A stretch of DNA of 64,000 nt, taken from positions 1 to 64,000 of the forward strand of contig JAFXHU010000012.1 in NCBI GenBank assembly GCA_017533565.1. The letters are read 5' to 3'. The notes under the pieces are model-generated. The model saw only the letters and a list, made by a program, of their open reading frames with translations, ran no database searches and was not told where the DNA came from. This stretch comes from Clostridia bacterium (GTDB lineage: Bacteria; Bacillota; Clostridia; Oscillospirales; CAG-272). Shown here one piece after another: positions 28,459 to 38,776 of this stretch. Each line of letters begins with the position of its first letter. Positions within the stretch are counted from its first letter, which is position 1. The translations under genes were made by a program, and so were the position numbers.

Positions 28459-28924
28459 TTTAACACGGGTCAGCCGAAATGCCCCTTTACCGACGGGCAA
28501 AGCGCGAAAAAGAGCATTCGCAACGGGCATACCGCCCAAGCGCCGATACCGCCCAAAGCCGCAACCGTTTTATTTTTATTTTACAGGAGCGTCTCGGCGA
28601 ATTACCTCGCATTTCGCCGTCAAAAAAAGCACTTTTGGGTAAAATCGGTCAAGAAAGGATAAAAACGCCCCGCCCCGTGTCAAGTTTTACAACCGTTTGC
28701 GAAAGCTTGGCGGAATAAAACGGAAAAATCGGGGACATCAAAGGGTTGGAAGCTACGGAAAAACGAAAACGCAAAAACGGTGTTTACAAAAGCGAACGGC
28801 AAAGCTCCAAAGCAAATGCAATATCGCAAAAAGAAAAGCAATCTTTCAAAGCACGGAGCGCAAAGCAATCCGTCCGCCTAATCAAAATTTCAAGACAACC
28901 CGCCGCAAGGAGCATCAAGACAGC
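28459..28924. other. Long spacer upstream of spoIIE
   Basis: The 609-bp gap 28435-29043 begins with a TTTAACACGGGT copy (28459-28470). It has a possible minus-strand promoter (next entry) and an A-rich, CAAAGC-rich stretch (28760-28920) in which a 106-codon lysine-rich frame shows no ribosome binding site and is judged non-coding. No Spo0A box of good quality was seen. Confidence 0.5.
28656..28683 (-). promoter_or_regulatory. Possible promoter of spoIIE
   Basis: On the minus strand TTGACA (28678-28683) and TATCCT (28656-28661) are 16 bp apart, about 215 nt before the spoIIE start. In B. subtilis spoIIE uses a Spo0A-activated sigma-A promoter; no clear Spo0A box is seen here. Confidence 0.35.
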
Positions 28925-28952
28925 AAAAAGCCGCCCAAACGGACGGCTTTTC
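28925..28952. terminator. Terminator of the ACT-UPF0210 operon
   Basis: A stem of about 12 bp with an AAAC loop, flanked by A on one side and T on the other, able to work in both directions. Its core is nearly the same as the dpaB terminator at 19384-19412. Confidence 0.8.
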
Positions 28953-29043
28953 TCACACGCGGTGAGGTTGTGGCATATTTAATTCAAGCAAATTTAAACG
29001 AAAAGCAATCGGATTGAAAAGCAATTTAAGAAAATTTGCCCGC

Positions 29044-30402
29044 TTAATTTTTAAGCGAGTGAATGGGCGCGGGAATTCTTCCGCCGCGGCTTATAAACGC
29101 CTCGCAGCTTTCGTTTCTTATCGGCATAATCGGTGCGTGCCCGAGAAGTCCTCCGAACTCCGCCTCCTCGCCAACCGTTTTACCCCATACGGGAATAATT
29201 CTCACGGCGGTGGTTTTGGTGTTTACGACTCCGATGGAGATTTCGTCGGCAATAATGCCCGAAATCGTTGACGCGGGGGTATCTCCCGCAACGGCAAGCA
29301 TATCAAGCCCCACGGAGCATACCGCGGTCATAGCCTCCAGCTTTTCGATGGAGAGAATGCCTCTTTCCACCGCGCTTATCATACCACGGTCCTCCGAAAC
29401 GGGAATAAACGCACCCGAAAGTCCGCCAACGTGGCTCGACGCCATAACTCCGCCCTTTTTAACCGCGTCGTTAAGAAGTGCAAGCGCGGCGGTAGTGCCG
29501 TGCATTCCGCAGGTGGAAAGACCCATATTTTCAAGTATCTCGGCAACCGAGTCGCCCGCGGCGGGCGTGGGCGCGAGCGAAAGGTCAACTATTCCGTACG
29601 GCACGCCAAGCCTTTTTGCCGCCTCCGCGGCTATAAGCTGACCGACCCTCGTGATTTTAAACGCGATTTTTTTAACCGTGTCGGCAAGGGTGGAGAAATC
29701 GCAATCACCCGCCTCCTTTACGGCGGCGGCAACGACACCCGGACCGCTTACTCCGACGTTGATAACGCAGTCAGGCTCTCCCACACCGTGAAGCGCGCCC
29801 GCCATAAACGGATTATCCTCCGGAATATTTGCAAAAACCACAAGCTTTGCACAGCCGATTGAATCGCGCTCGCGCGTCAAGTATGCGGTTTCCTTTATAA
29901 TCTCTCCCATTCTCCTTACGGCGTCCATATTGATGCCCGCCTTCGTCGTGGCAACGTTGACGGAGGAGCAGACGCGCTCGGTTACGGTAAGTGCCTCGGG
30001 TATCGCGTCTATAAGTGCCGCAGAGCCGCGGGTCATTCCCTTTTGCACGAGGGCGGAAAAGCCCCCGATAAAGTTAACGCCGAGGGTGTCCGCCGCACGC
30101 TCTAACACGGCGGCAAGCCTTACGAAGCCGTCCCTGTCAAGCCCCGCACCGACGAGCGACATCGGGGTTACGGAAATCCTTTTGTTTACAATCGGAATAC
30201 CGTAGGTGCGCTCAAGAGCCTCGCAAACCGCAACGAGATTTTTTGCGGAGAGCGTGATTTTACCGTATATCCGCTCCTCAAGCCTTTTCGGGTCGTCGGA
30301 TATGCAGTCGAAAAGAGAAATTCCCATCGTCACCGTTCGGATATCGAGGTTTTCCTCTCTTATCATTCTTATTGTTTCAAGTATATCGCGGGTGTTAATC
30401 AT
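29044..30402 (-). CDS. UPF0210 (PFL-like, DUF711) family protein
   Basis: A 452-residue cytosolic protein of the UPF0210/DUF711 family, distantly related to pyruvate formate-lyase folds by structure but without a known reaction. The full length and the family stretches [17 protein letters not shown] and [18 protein letters not shown] are present. The true start is taken as the ATG at 30402, six bases inside a longer TTG reading, with AGGA in front. Its start lies 3 bases from the stop codon of the ACT-domain gene, the near-invariant partner of this family in Firmicutes, which suggests a shared function, possibly ligand-controlled. No glycyl radical motif is seen. Confidence 0.9.
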   Translation of the reverse strand: MINTRDILETIRMIREENLDIRTVTMGISLFDCISDDPKRLEERIYGKITLSAKNLVAVCEALERTYGIPIVNKRISVTPMSLVGAGLDRDGFVRLAAVLERAADTLGVNFIGGFSALVQKGMTRGSAALIDAIPEALTVTERVCSSVNVATTKAGINMDAVRRMGEIIKETAYLTRERDSIGCAKLVVFANIPEDNPFMAGALHGVGEPDCVINVGVSGPGVVAAAVKEAGDCDFSTLADTVKKIAFKITRVGQLIAAEAAKRLGVPYGIVDLSLAPTPAAGDSVAEILENMGLSTCGMHGTTAALALLNDAVKKGGVMASSHVGGLSGAFIPVSEDRGMISAVERGILSIEKLEAMTAVCSVGLDMLAVAGDTPASTISGIIADEISIGVVNTKTTAVRIIPVWGKTVGEEAEFGGLLGHAPIMPIRNESCEAFISRGGRIPAPIHSLKN

Positions 30403-30404
30403 AA

Positions 30405-30674
30405 TCAAATCCTATGCATACTGTTGAAAATATCCTCGTGCATTACGCGAATATCAACTCCGCATTCTCCTCCCGCCCTTTCCATTCCGTCTGCAAAGCT
30501 TTTAAAATCGACGGAAAGCTCGTCAAGATCGACAAGCATAATCATTGCAAAATACTCGCCAAGCACCGTCTGGCTTATATCCACGATATTCGCGCCGTAT
30601 TTCGCGCACTCACAGCTCGCCATCGCAATGATGCCGACCCTGTCCTTTCCCGTTACTGTTACAACTGCCTTCAT
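30405..30674 (-). CDS. ACT-domain protein, UPF0237 family
   Basis: An 89-residue single ACT domain (start [17 protein letters not shown]), a fold that binds amino acids or similar small ligands to regulate partners. It matches the UPF0237 family found almost always upstream of a UPF0210 gene, as here. The ATG at 30674 has GGGAG in front and gives the standard family start. It has its own promoter. Confidence 0.92.
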   Translation of the reverse strand: MKAVVTVTGKDRVGIIAMASCECAKYGANIVDISQTVLGEYFAMIMLVDLDELSVDFKSFADGMERAGGECGVDIRVMHEDIFNSMHRI

Positions 30675-30715
30675 AACAATCTCCCTTCGCAAAAAAACAC
30701 TAAACGGTTTACTTA

Positions 30716-30744
30716 ATTTTACTATATTACGGGGGTTTTGACAA
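30716..30744 (-). promoter_or_regulatory. Sigma-A promoter of the ACT-UPF0210 operon
   Basis: On the minus strand TTGTCA (30739-30744) and TAAAAT (30716-30721), 17 bp apart. It lies back to back with the truB promoter, 8 bp away. Confidence 0.7.
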
Positions 30745-30752
30745 TACTTTTG

Positions 30753-30781
30753 TTGAAATTTAAAAATGTTTGTGATACAAT
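30753..30781 (+). promoter_or_regulatory. Sigma-A promoter of truB-addA
   Basis: TTGAAA (30753-30758) and TACAAT (30776-30781), 17 bp apart, 72 nt before truB. Confidence 0.7.
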
Positions 30782-30852
30782 ATATTTAAAAGGCGCGCGC
30801 GAGTGCTTATTTTGTTTATTTTGCGCCGTCAATTCGTTAAACGGAGTGAAAA

Positions 30853-31746
30853 ATGGGCGAGGTATCGGGACTTATTATCATAAATAAAGAGGAGGGCATC
30901 ACCTCGCAGGCGGTGGTAAACCGTGTTAAACGGCTTCTCGGTGTGCAAAAGGCGGGGCATACGGGAACGCTCGACCCGCTTGCAACCGGAGTACTCCCCG
31001 TCCTCGTCGGCAGGGGGGTAAAGGCGAGCGAGTTTATGCTTTCGGACGACAAGCACTACGGTGCCGTCCTGCTTCTCGGGGTAACCACCGACACGGAGGA
31101 TATTACGGGGGAAATTTTGACTCGCTCCGACGCTATCCCCACCGAAAACGAGGTCCGTGAAGCGGCGGCAGCCTTCGTCGGGAAAATCAAGCAGACGCCG
31201 CCGATGTACTCCGCGCTGAAGGTGGGGGGCAAAAAGCTTTGCGACCTTGCAAGGGCGGGAATTACCGTAGAGCGAGAGGCGCGCGAGATAACCGTCCACA
31301 GCATCCGAGTGGAGCGAATTTCCGACGTCGAATACTTTCTTGACGTTAAATGCTCGAAGGGTACTTATATACGAACGCTTTGCGCCGATATAGGAAAAAG
31401 GCTCGGCACGGGCGGCGTAATGAAGGCTCTTGTGCGAATGTCTGCGGCGGGCTTTACGCTCGCCGACTCCGTAACCCTCGGAGAGCTTGAGCCGATGAGC
31501 GAGGAGCAAAGGCTTTCCCGCCTGCTTCCCACCGAGGTCGTGTTTGAAAAATACGAGATTGTGCATCTTGAGCCGTTTTTTGCAAGGCTTGCACACTCCG
31601 GACTCGAGATATATTTGAAGAAAATAGCCAAAAATTTTGACACGGGGTGCCGTGTACGCCTTTACGACGGTAACGGCTTCTTTGCCGTCGGGGAGGTTAG
31701 AGAATACGAAAACGGCAGGGCGATAAAGCCCATACGGCAGTTTTAA
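30853..31746 (+). CDS. truB: tRNA pseudouridine(55) synthase
   Basis: A 297-residue enzyme that converts uridine 55 of the tRNA T-loop to pseudouridine. The catalytic Asp is in GHTGTLDPLATGVLP (about residue 41), and the KGTYIRTLCADIG segment near 175 and a C-terminal PUA-like domain fit the family. CGGAGTG precedes the ATG. Unlike many Firmicutes it is not next to rbfA, infB or ribF; instead addA follows after 15 bp, so these two form an operon. A TTTTGACACGGGG variant of the dispersed motif falls inside the gene at about 31634. Confidence 0.95.
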   Translation: MGEVSGLIIINKEEGITSQAVVNRVKRLLGVQKAGHTGTLDPLATGVLPVLVGRGVKASEFMLSDDKHYGAVLLLGVTTDTEDITGEILTRSDAIPTENEVREAAAAFVGKIKQTPPMYSALKVGGKKLCDLARAGITVEREAREITVHSIRVERISDVEYFLDVKCSKGTYIRTLCADIGKRLGTGGVMKALVRMSAAGFTLADSVTLGELEPMSEEQRLSRLLPTEVVFEKYEIVHLEPFFARLAHSGLEIYLKKIAKNFDTGCRVRLYDGNGFFAVGEVREYENGRAIKPIRQF

Positions 31747-31761
31747 GAAGGGAGGAGGACT

Positions 31762-34700
31762 ATGGCGGAAAAGGAAAAAAGGGTCAGGTGGACCCCGATG
31801 CAGCAGCTTGCCATCGACACGCGGGATAAAACGCTTCTCGTATCGGCGGCGGCGGGGTCGGGAAAGACCGCAACCCTTACCGAAAGGATTTTGCAATCCA
31901 TAACCGACAAGGATAATCCGATAGGCATAGAGGCTATGCTTATCGTAACCTTCACGCGCGCGGCGGCGGGACAGCTCCGCGAAAAAATCGGAAAGGCGAT
32001 AAGAAAAAAGCTCGACGCCCTTCACAGGGACGAAGCCGCCACCGATGCGGAAAAGCGGCAGCTTGAAAAGCAGCTTCACGCCCTCCCGAGTGCAAAAATT
32101 TGCACAATCGACTCCTTTTGCACCGACATTTTGCGCGCCAACGCCGACAGGGTCAATATCAGCTCAAGCTTCAGAATACCCGACGGTGCGGAGTGCGCGC
32201 TCATCGGCGAGAGAATACTCGACGGCATCTTTCACGATATTTATTCCGGAAATCTTCCCGACGTTGCCACGGCAGAGGAGCTTTCCTCGCTTGCCGACTG
32301 TCTTACCGACACGGGAAAGGACAGCTCGCTTGCCGAAATTATAAGCTCCATTTACCTTTCGACCGTATCCACCGTGGAGGGGGTAGAGTCCTTTTCGCCC
32401 CTGGTAGAGGAATATGACCCCGAAAAATTCAGCTCGGTGGAGGCTACCCGCCTTGGCGGCTACGTAATGGAGCGGCTTCACGAGATGGCGGATTATTTCG
32501 CGAAGGAATTTAAAAAGGCAAAGGACGAGCTTCTTTGCCGTCCCGCGACCAAAAAAACCGAAAAGCTCGTGGACTTTATGGACGGGTACTTGGGGCTTGC
32601 CGAGGGGCTTTCGACGGAGCTGTCCTATTCGGCGGCAAGGGAGAAAATCAAGAATATAAGCTACCCGAAAACCGAATCCAACACCGACCCCGACCTGCCG
32701 CAAACGACACAGCTTGCAAAATATTTCCGCGATTCGGTTGAAAAGGATATTGCCCGCTTTTTTGCCCACACGGAGGATGAGTGGAAAATCGCATACGCGG
32801 GTCTTTACAGAGAATTTTCAACCCTCCTTCGCCTTCTTAAAAGATACCGCGACGAGCTTCGCGCGGAGAAAATGCGAAGGAATATTTGCGAATTTTCGGA
32901 TATAGAGCGTTACACCTACGAATGTCTTTGGCAAGACGGAAGGCGCACCGATATCGCGGAGGCACAGTCAAGGCTTTTCGAGCAGATATATATCGACGAG
33001 TATCAGGACGTCAACGACCTTCAGGATAGGATATTCGAGGCGATTTCAACGCCGACCAACCGTTTTATGGTTGGAGATATAAAGCAGAGCATTTACCGCT
33101 TCCGCGGCGGAAATCCGGATATTTTTTCGCGTATGAAAAGCGAATACCCGGAGCTTTCGGTTGCAAAATCCTCACCGCGCGCGGTTATTTTTATGTCGGA
33201 CAACTTCCGATGCGACAGGGGTATCGTCGATTTCACGAACCTCATATTCGACCGCGTTTTCGGCTTTATCGGCGAGTCGATAGGATACGTTGCACAGGAC
33301 AAGCTCCATTGCAGCAAATATTCCTCACTCCCCGACGCAGAGCCGCCGTATAGAATGCCCGAGGTCTGCCTTATTGACAATTCCGCGCTTATTTCGGCGC
33401 ACAAGGACGACCCGAATTGGAATGCGCGAATGCTCGCCCCTTACGTTGTTGCCGAGAAAATCAAGGAGCTTTGCGCGACGGGAAAGAGATACGTATTAAA
33501 CAGGGACGAAGCCACGGGAGAGCCGATACTCGACCCCGAAACGGGAAAGCCGACCTTCAAGGCAATTCCGATAGAATACGGCGATATTGCCATTCTTATG
33601 AGAAAGGCAAAGGGAAGGATAAACAATTACAAGTCCGCCCTTGACGAATACGGTATTCCGAACGCGATTGCGGAGGATACGCGCTTTTTCCTCACGCCCG
33701 AGGCATTGCTTGCGCTTTGCCTTTTGAATGCGATAGACAATCCGCACAGGGATATTTACCTTGCGGGTCTTATGCTTTCGCCGCTTTATTCCTTTACGGA
33801 GGACGAGCTTGCGATAATAAAAAGAAAAAGCCCGAGCGAGGGAAAAAGGCGCGGCTGGGAAACCGACAAGCGGACGCTTTACGACTCGCTTACCGATTAC
33901 GTAAGAGAGCATCCCGATTATAAAAAGGGCAAGGACTTCCTTCAAAGGCTCGCGCATTACCGCATAATTTCACAGGGTATGCCCGCCGACGCGCTTATGC
34001 TTCGGCTCTATAACGAAACGGGCATTTTGGCTCTTGCGGCAAAGAACGGCACGAAGGACAGGCTTCTCCGCCTTTACGAATACGCAAGAAGCTACGAGTC
34101 AGGCTCGTATAAGGGTCTTTACAATTTCATCTCCTACGTCAACAGCATTATAGAGCGCAAAAACTCTCTTGACAAAAGGGAGGCTCCGAGCGACCCGACC
34201 GCGGTTAAAATCATCACCTCCCACGGGTCAAAGGGTCTTGAATACCCGATAGTATTTTACGTGGGGTCGGAGGACGAGCTTGGCAGAGATACCGACGCAT
34301 CGAGATTTGAATATGCGGAGGGCTTTGGCATAGGTATGTATCTTCGCTCCAAATCGGGCGTCGCCCTTGTCAAAAACCCGACGAAGCAGATTATAAAGGA
34401 TTTTGAAAGCAGACGGGAGCTTGAGGAGGAGGCGAGAATACTCTACGTTGCGCTTACCCGCGCGGAGGAGCAGCTGTATATCGTTACTCCAACGACCCTT
34501 CGCGGAAAGTCGTTAAGCGGCTTTTACAAGGACGTAAGCTTTACGCGCGAGCATCTCGGGAAATACCCTATATACGGAGTGGAGAGTATGTCGCGCCTGA
34601 TGTTCGTTTCGGCAAATCTTTCGGAAAAGCTTGTAGAGGATTTCCTCGAGGAGATTCCGCCCGCACTCTCTCTTTCGGGCAGTGACGAAAGGGCGGACAC

Positions 34701-35832
34701 GCCGCCGAGCGGTCAAGACAAAATGCAAACAAATATTGACGTTTCGGACGGTGCGGAAGATATAAAAGCACCCGCAAAATTTAACACGGGTATTGAGATG
34801 GCGGAAAATTCGGGATTTATTGCACCCACCGAAACCCGCGCAGGAGAGCTTGAGGTTCCCGACCCGTACAGGCTCGACCAGATACTCCCCGAGATGCGAA
34901 AAAGGTTTGGCTTTCAATATCCGAGGCTTCACCTTACCCGCCTTCCTGAGAAGGTTTCGGTTTCGGCTCTTTACCCACGGCTTCTCGACGGCACCGACGA
35001 GGGTGTAACCGTCGTAGAGGTCGGTACGGACACCGTGAGCATACCGCGCTCGGAGCTTTCCGTAATGCCTGCGGCAGCTGACGCGGACGTAAGCGAGGGC
35101 TTTATCTCAACCGATGCCGCCGCGCCTGCCGACGGGTGCGACGGTGCGGACGCTGCCGACGCGGACGAGAAAAAAAGAATAGACAAGGCGCTACACTTCC
35201 GCGGACTCGGAATAAAGCCCGCGTTTATCTCGGGCGAGGAAACCGACACCGCAACGAAGCGCGGTATTGCAACCCACCTTTTGTTCCAATTCTGCAACCT
35301 AAAGCGGTTGAAGGCGGAGGGCGCGGCGGCGGAAATTTCCCACCTCGTGAGCGAAAAATACCTCTCCGACGAGGACGCAAGGCGGATTGCCACCGACCGA
35401 CTTTCGGAGGTTGAGGCATTCAGAAGCAGCGCGCTTATCGACAAAATGATAGAGGCGGAGGCGGCGGGAAAGCTTTACCGCGAATTTCGTTTCAACCTGC
35501 TCTTCCCCGCGGAAATGTTCGTGTCGGACGGGGAGGCAAGGGAGCTTTACCGCGGTGAAAAAATCCTCGTACAGGGTGTTATCGACTGCCTTTACGTTGA
35601 CGGCGAGGGCGAATACCACCTTCTCGACTACAAGACCGACAGGCTGACGCGGCGGGAGCTTGAAAGCCGCCACCTCGCAAGATACGCGATGTGCAGGGCG
35701 CACGCAAGACAGCTTGCCTACTACGGCATTGCGGTGGAGGCAATATTCGGCAAAAGGCCGATAACCCGCGAGGTTTATTCGCTCCACCTCGGAGATACGC
35801 TTTCGGTGGTTACCGAGGAATATCCGCTTTGA
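31762..35832 (+). CDS. addA: ATP-dependent helicase/nuclease AddA
   Basis: A 1356-residue subunit of the AddAB complex that resects double-strand breaks until a Chi-like site and loads RecA. It has the UvrD-type Walker A loop SAAAGSGKTATL near residue 33, motif II YIDEYQDVND near 415, motif ITSHGSKGLEYP near 818, and the C-terminal RecB-type nuclease with LLDYKTD near 1292 and a following QLAYYG. Residues about 975-1150 hold a low-complexity acidic insert rich in Ala and Asp just before the nuclease. The length is somewhat above the usual 1200-1250. GGGAGGAGG precedes the ATG. No addB lies next to it, which is unusual. It contains one TTTAACACGGGT motif (34780-34791). Confidence 0.94.
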   Translation: MAEKEKRVRWTPMQQLAIDTRDKTLLVSAAAGSGKTATLTERILQSITDKDNPIGIEAMLIVTFTRAAAGQLREKIGKAIRKKLDALHRDEAATDAEKRQLEKQLHALPSAKICTIDSFCTDILRANADRVNISSSFRIPDGAECALIGERILDGIFHDIYSGNLPDVATAEELSSLADCLTDTGKDSSLAEIISSIYLSTVSTVEGVESFSPLVEEYDPEKFSSVEATRLGGYVMERLHEMADYFAKEFKKAKDELLCRPATKKTEKLVDFMDGYLGLAEGLSTELSYSAAREKIKNISYPKTESNTDPDLPQTTQLAKYFRDSVEKDIARFFAHTEDEWKIAYAGLYREFSTLLRLLKRYRDELRAEKMRRNICEFSDIERYTYECLWQDGRRTDIAEAQSRLFEQIYIDEYQDVNDLQDRIFEAISTPTNRFMVGDIKQSIYRFRGGNPDIFSRMKSEYPELSVAKSSPRAVIFMSDNFRCDRGIVDFTNLIFDRVFGFIGESIGYVAQDKLHCSKYSSLPDAEPPYRMPEVCLIDNSALISAHKDDPNWNARMLAPYVVAEKIKELCATGKRYVLNRDEATGEPILDPETGKPTFKAIPIEYGDIAILMRKAKGRINNYKSALDEYGIPNAIAEDTRFFLTPEALLALCLLNAIDNPHRDIYLAGLMLSPLYSFTEDELAIIKRKSPSEGKRRGWETDKRTLYDSLTDYVREHPDYKKGKDFLQRLAHYRIISQGMPADALMLRLYNETGILALAAKNGTKDRLLRLYEYARSYESGSYKGLYNFISYVNSIIERKNSLDKREAPSDPTAVKIITSHGSKGLEYPIVFYVGSEDELGRDTDASRFEYAEGFGIGMYLRSKSGVALVKNPTKQIIKDFESRRELEEEARILYVALTRAEEQLYIVTPTTLRGKSLSGFYKDVSFTREHLGKYPIYGVESMSRLMFVSANLSEKLVEDFLEEIPPALSLSGSDERADTPPSGQDKMQTNIDVSDGAEDIKAPAKFNTGIEMAENSGFIAPTETRAGELEVPDPYRLDQILPEMRKRFGFQYPRLHLTRLPEKVSVSALYPRLLDGTDEGVTVVEVGTDTVSIPRSELSVMPAAADADVSEGFISTDAAAPADGCDGADAADADEKKRIDKALHFRGLGIKPAFISGEETDTATKRGIATHLLFQFCNLKRLKAEGAAAEISHLVSEKYLSDEDARRIATDRLSEVEAFRSSALIDKMIEAEAAGKLYREFRFNLLFPAEMFVSDGEARELYRGEKILVQGVIDCLYVDGEGEYHLLDYKTDRLTRRELESRHLARYAMCRAHARQLAYYGIAVEAIFGKRPITREVYSLHLGDTLSVVTEEYPL

Positions 35833-35837
35833 TTTTT

Positions 35838-35869
35838 CTCCCCCTCCCTCGGCGAGGGGGAGCTTTTTT
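35838..35869 (+). terminator. Terminator of truB-addA
   Basis: A perfect 9-bp stem (35838-35846 with 35854-35862) with a 7-nt loop is followed by C and six T residues, 6 nt after the addA stop. Confidence 0.9.
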
Positions 35870-35921
35870 GCGTTATGCACGCAAGCCGACGCGCTTTTCC
35901 GCCTTTATTTTCGGTAAAACC

Positions 35922-35950
35922 TTGACTATTTTTAAAATATATGCTATAAT
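35922..35950 (+). promoter_or_regulatory. Sigma-A promoter of alaS
   Basis: TTGACT (35922-35927) and TATAAT (35945-35950) are 17 bp apart. Only 43 nt separate it from the alaS start, so there is no room for a T-box. Confidence 0.88.
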
Positions 35951-35993
35951 CCGTTGTTGGAAAAATATTTTTATTATTTTGGAGGTGTTCACA

Positions 35994-38615
35994 ATGAAGT
36001 GGACTTCGCTTAACGACCTTCGCGAAAGCTTTTTGTCCTTTTTCGAGAGCAAGGGTCATTTAAGAATGCCGAGCTTTTCGCTCATTCCCAATAACGATAA
36101 ATCGCTCCTTCTTATAAACTCCGGTATGGCGCCGATGAAAAAGTATTTCACGGGGGAGGAAGTTCCTCCGCGCACCCGCGTTTGTACCTGTCAGAAGTGT
36201 ATAAGAACGCCCGACCTCGAGCGCGTGGGTCACACCGCACGTCACGGCACATATTTCGAGATGCTCGGAAACTTCTCCTTTGGAGATTATTTCAAGAACG
36301 AGGCTATTCCGTGGGCGTGGGAGTTCCTTACCGTTACGCTTGAAATTCCCGCGGAGCTTCTTTGGCCGTCGGTTTACGAGAAGGACGACGAGGCGTACGC
36401 AATTTGGCGCGACAAAATCGGAGTTCCCGAAAATCACATCGTAAAGCTTGGAAAGGCGGACAACTTTTGGGAGCATGGCTCGGGTCCGTGCGGTCCTTGC
36501 TCCGAGATTTACTTTGACCGCGGTATAAAGTACGGATGCGGCTCTCCCGACTGTAAGCCCGGGTGCGACTGCGACCGCTTTATGGAGATTTGGAACAACG
36601 TATTCTCCCAGTTCAATAACGACGGAAACGGTAATTATACCGAGCTTGCACAGAAAAATATCGACACGGGTATGGGTCTTGAGCGCCTTGCCTGCGTGCT
36701 TCAGGGGGTTGACAACCTCTTTGAGGTTGATACGGTAAGATGTATTCTTGACACGGCTTGCGAGATAGCGGGCAAGAGCTACGGTGCGGACAAAAAGCAC
36801 GACGTTTCAATCCGCGTTGTCACCGACCATATAAGAAGCGCAACCTTTATGATTGCAGACGGAGTTATCCCCTCCAACGAGGGACGCGGCTACGTGCTTC
36901 GCCGTATTCTTCGCCGCGCCTGCCGTCACGGAAAGCTTCTCGGCATCAACCGTATGTTCCTTGAGGAGCTTTGCAGGGTTGTAATCTCCCAAAACGAAAA
37001 CGCATATCCCGAGCTTAAGGCAAAATACGATTATATCCTCAAGGTTGTAAGGCTTGAGGAGGAGCGCTTCAACGCGACGATTGACGCGGGTCTTGGCATT
37101 CTCGGCGGTATTATCGACACCGCAGTCGCGGAGGGCAAAACTGTCATTTCGGGCGAGGATGCCTTCAAGCTTTACGACACCTTCGGCTTCCCCATCGACC
37201 TTACCCGCGAGATTGCGGAGGAAAAGGGACTTTCCATTGACGAGGACGCATTCGTCGGACTTATGAACGAGCAGAAGGCGCGCGCACGTGCGGCACGCGG
37301 TAACATCTCGGGCTGGTCGGACAGCTCCAAGTCACTCCTTGAAAATCTTCCCGCCACCGAATTTCTCGGCTACGAGAGCCTTGAATGCAAGGGTAAAATC
37401 CTCTCCGTCTTCGTTGATAACGAGGCGGTTGACACCGTTTCGGAGGGCGAATGCACCCTCGTAACCGACAAAACCGTATTTTACGGCGAGGGCGGCGGAC
37501 AGGTCGGCGACACGGGTAATATTTGGCTCGGAGATACCGAGCTTACCGTGCTTGACACCAAAAAGACTAACGGCATTTATCTTCACGAGTGCCGCGTTGA
37601 AAACGGCTCCGTAAGGCTCGGTGACGAGGTCCTGCTCACCGTCAACGCCGCTCGCAGAAGCGCGATAAAGAGAAATCACTCCGCGGCTCACCTTTTGCAG
37701 TCAGCGCTTCGCACCGTGCTTGGCACTCACGTAGAGCAGGCAGGCTCCTACGTTGACGAGCATAGAGTAAGATTTGACTTTACCCACCTTTCGGCTATGA
37801 CTGCCGAGGAGCTTTCCCGCGTCGAAGCCATTGTAAACGAAAACATTCTCCGCGCGGAGGGCTGCTCCACCGCCGAAACCGATATTGCCTCCGCCCGCGC
37901 TATGGGTGCTATGGCACTTTTCGGTGAAAAATACGGCGAGGTAGTCCGCGTTGTTAAAATCGGACACTCCTCCACCGAGCTTTGCGGAGGCACACACGTA
38001 TCCTCCACGGGCGAAATCGGTCTTTTCAAGATTATCTCCGAAACCTCCGTTGCGGCGGGCGTAAGAAGAATAGAGGGCACGACGGGTCTTGGCGTGCTTA
38101 CGCTTCTTGAGGAAAAGCAGCAGATTATAAACGAAACCGCGTCGGCACTCAAGGTGCCTAACCCCAACGCCATCGCAAGGAAGGCGGAGAGCGTACAGTC
38201 CGAGCTTAAGGCAACGAAGCGCGAGCTTGAAAGCGCGAATGCAAGGCTTGCCGAAATCAAGACCGAAAGCCTTCTTTCGGCTATAAAGCCTGTTGGAAAA
38301 TTCCTTCTTCTCACCGCTACGGTCGAGGTAAAGCCCGATGCGGCGCGCGCCCTTTGCGACAGCGTAAAGGCAAAGCACCCGAACGGAGTAGCCGTTCTCG
38401 CGGTTGTTAACGACGGCAAGCTTAACTTTGTAGCGGCGGCAGGCAAGGATGCCGTTGCGGCAGGCGCGCATTGCGGCAATATCCTTCGCGAGGTTTCCGC
38501 AGTTACGGGCGGAAAGGGCGGCGGCAGACCCGACAGCGCAATGTCGGGCGGCAGAGATATCGACAAGATTGACGAGGCTCTCAAAAAGGCGGAGGAAATT
38601 CTCGCCGCGCTTTAA
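35994..38615 (+). CDS. alaS: Alanyl-tRNA synthetase
   Basis: An 873-residue class II synthetase that charges tRNA-Ala. It has the N-terminal catalytic core starting FLSFFESKGH, the editing-domain zinc ligands in HSAAHLLQSAL (about 562) and CGGTHVSSTGEIG (about 664), and a C-terminal DHHA1/oligomerisation region ending GGKGGGRPDSAMSGG, all standard. GGAGGTGTT precedes the ATG at 35994; an in-frame reading that starts far upstream runs through the addA end and is not real. It is transcribed alone from a strong promoter and ends at a strong terminator. Confidence 0.97.
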   Translation: MKWTSLNDLRESFLSFFESKGHLRMPSFSLIPNNDKSLLLINSGMAPMKKYFTGEEVPPRTRVCTCQKCIRTPDLERVGHTARHGTYFEMLGNFSFGDYFKNEAIPWAWEFLTVTLEIPAELLWPSVYEKDDEAYAIWRDKIGVPENHIVKLGKADNFWEHGSGPCGPCSEIYFDRGIKYGCGSPDCKPGCDCDRFMEIWNNVFSQFNNDGNGNYTELAQKNIDTGMGLERLACVLQGVDNLFEVDTVRCILDTACEIAGKSYGADKKHDVSIRVVTDHIRSATFMIADGVIPSNEGRGYVLRRILRRACRHGKLLGINRMFLEELCRVVISQNENAYPELKAKYDYILKVVRLEEERFNATIDAGLGILGGIIDTAVAEGKTVISGEDAFKLYDTFGFPIDLTREIAEEKGLSIDEDAFVGLMNEQKARARAARGNISGWSDSSKSLLENLPATEFLGYESLECKGKILSVFVDNEAVDTVSEGECTLVTDKTVFYGEGGGQVGDTGNIWLGDTELTVLDTKKTNGIYLHECRVENGSVRLGDEVLLTVNAARRSAIKRNHSAAHLLQSALRTVLGTHVEQAGSYVDEHRVRFDFTHLSAMTAEELSRVEAIVNENILRAEGCSTAETDIASARAMGAMALFGEKYGEVVRVVKIGHSSTELCGGTHVSSTGEIGLFKIISETSVAAGVRRIEGTTGLGVLTLLEEKQQIINETASALKVPNPNAIARKAESVQSELKATKRELESANARLAEIKTESLLSAIKPVGKFLLLTATVEVKPDAARALCDSVKAKHPNGVAVLAVVNDGKLNFVAAAGKDAVAAGAHCGNILREVSAVTGGKGGGRPDSAMSGGRDIDKIDEALKKAEEILAAL

Positions 38616-38684
38616 TCCGCACCTTTAATATATGCCAAGCACCGCGGTTTATGTAAATTATTGTTTGCATAAACAGCTGCGTAA

Positions 38685-38716
38685 TTTAACACGCCCCACG
38701 TCGGGGCGTGTTTTTT
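38685..38716 (+). terminator. Terminator of alaS
   Basis: A 10-bp stem (38688-38697 with 38703-38712), 5-nt loop, then T residues. Its 5' arm contains the TTTAACACG motif at 38685-38693. Confidence 0.88.
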
Positions 38717-38776
38717 GCCATTTTAAATTTGTCTTTATTTACTCTCTTTGGGACGAGCATTTTACCTATCCGCACC

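Noticed and set aside
28697..29017. A 106-codon lysine-rich frame upstream of spoIIE
   Set aside because: Unnatural composition from an A-rich spacer and no initiation signals; it also crosses the terminator at 28925-28952.
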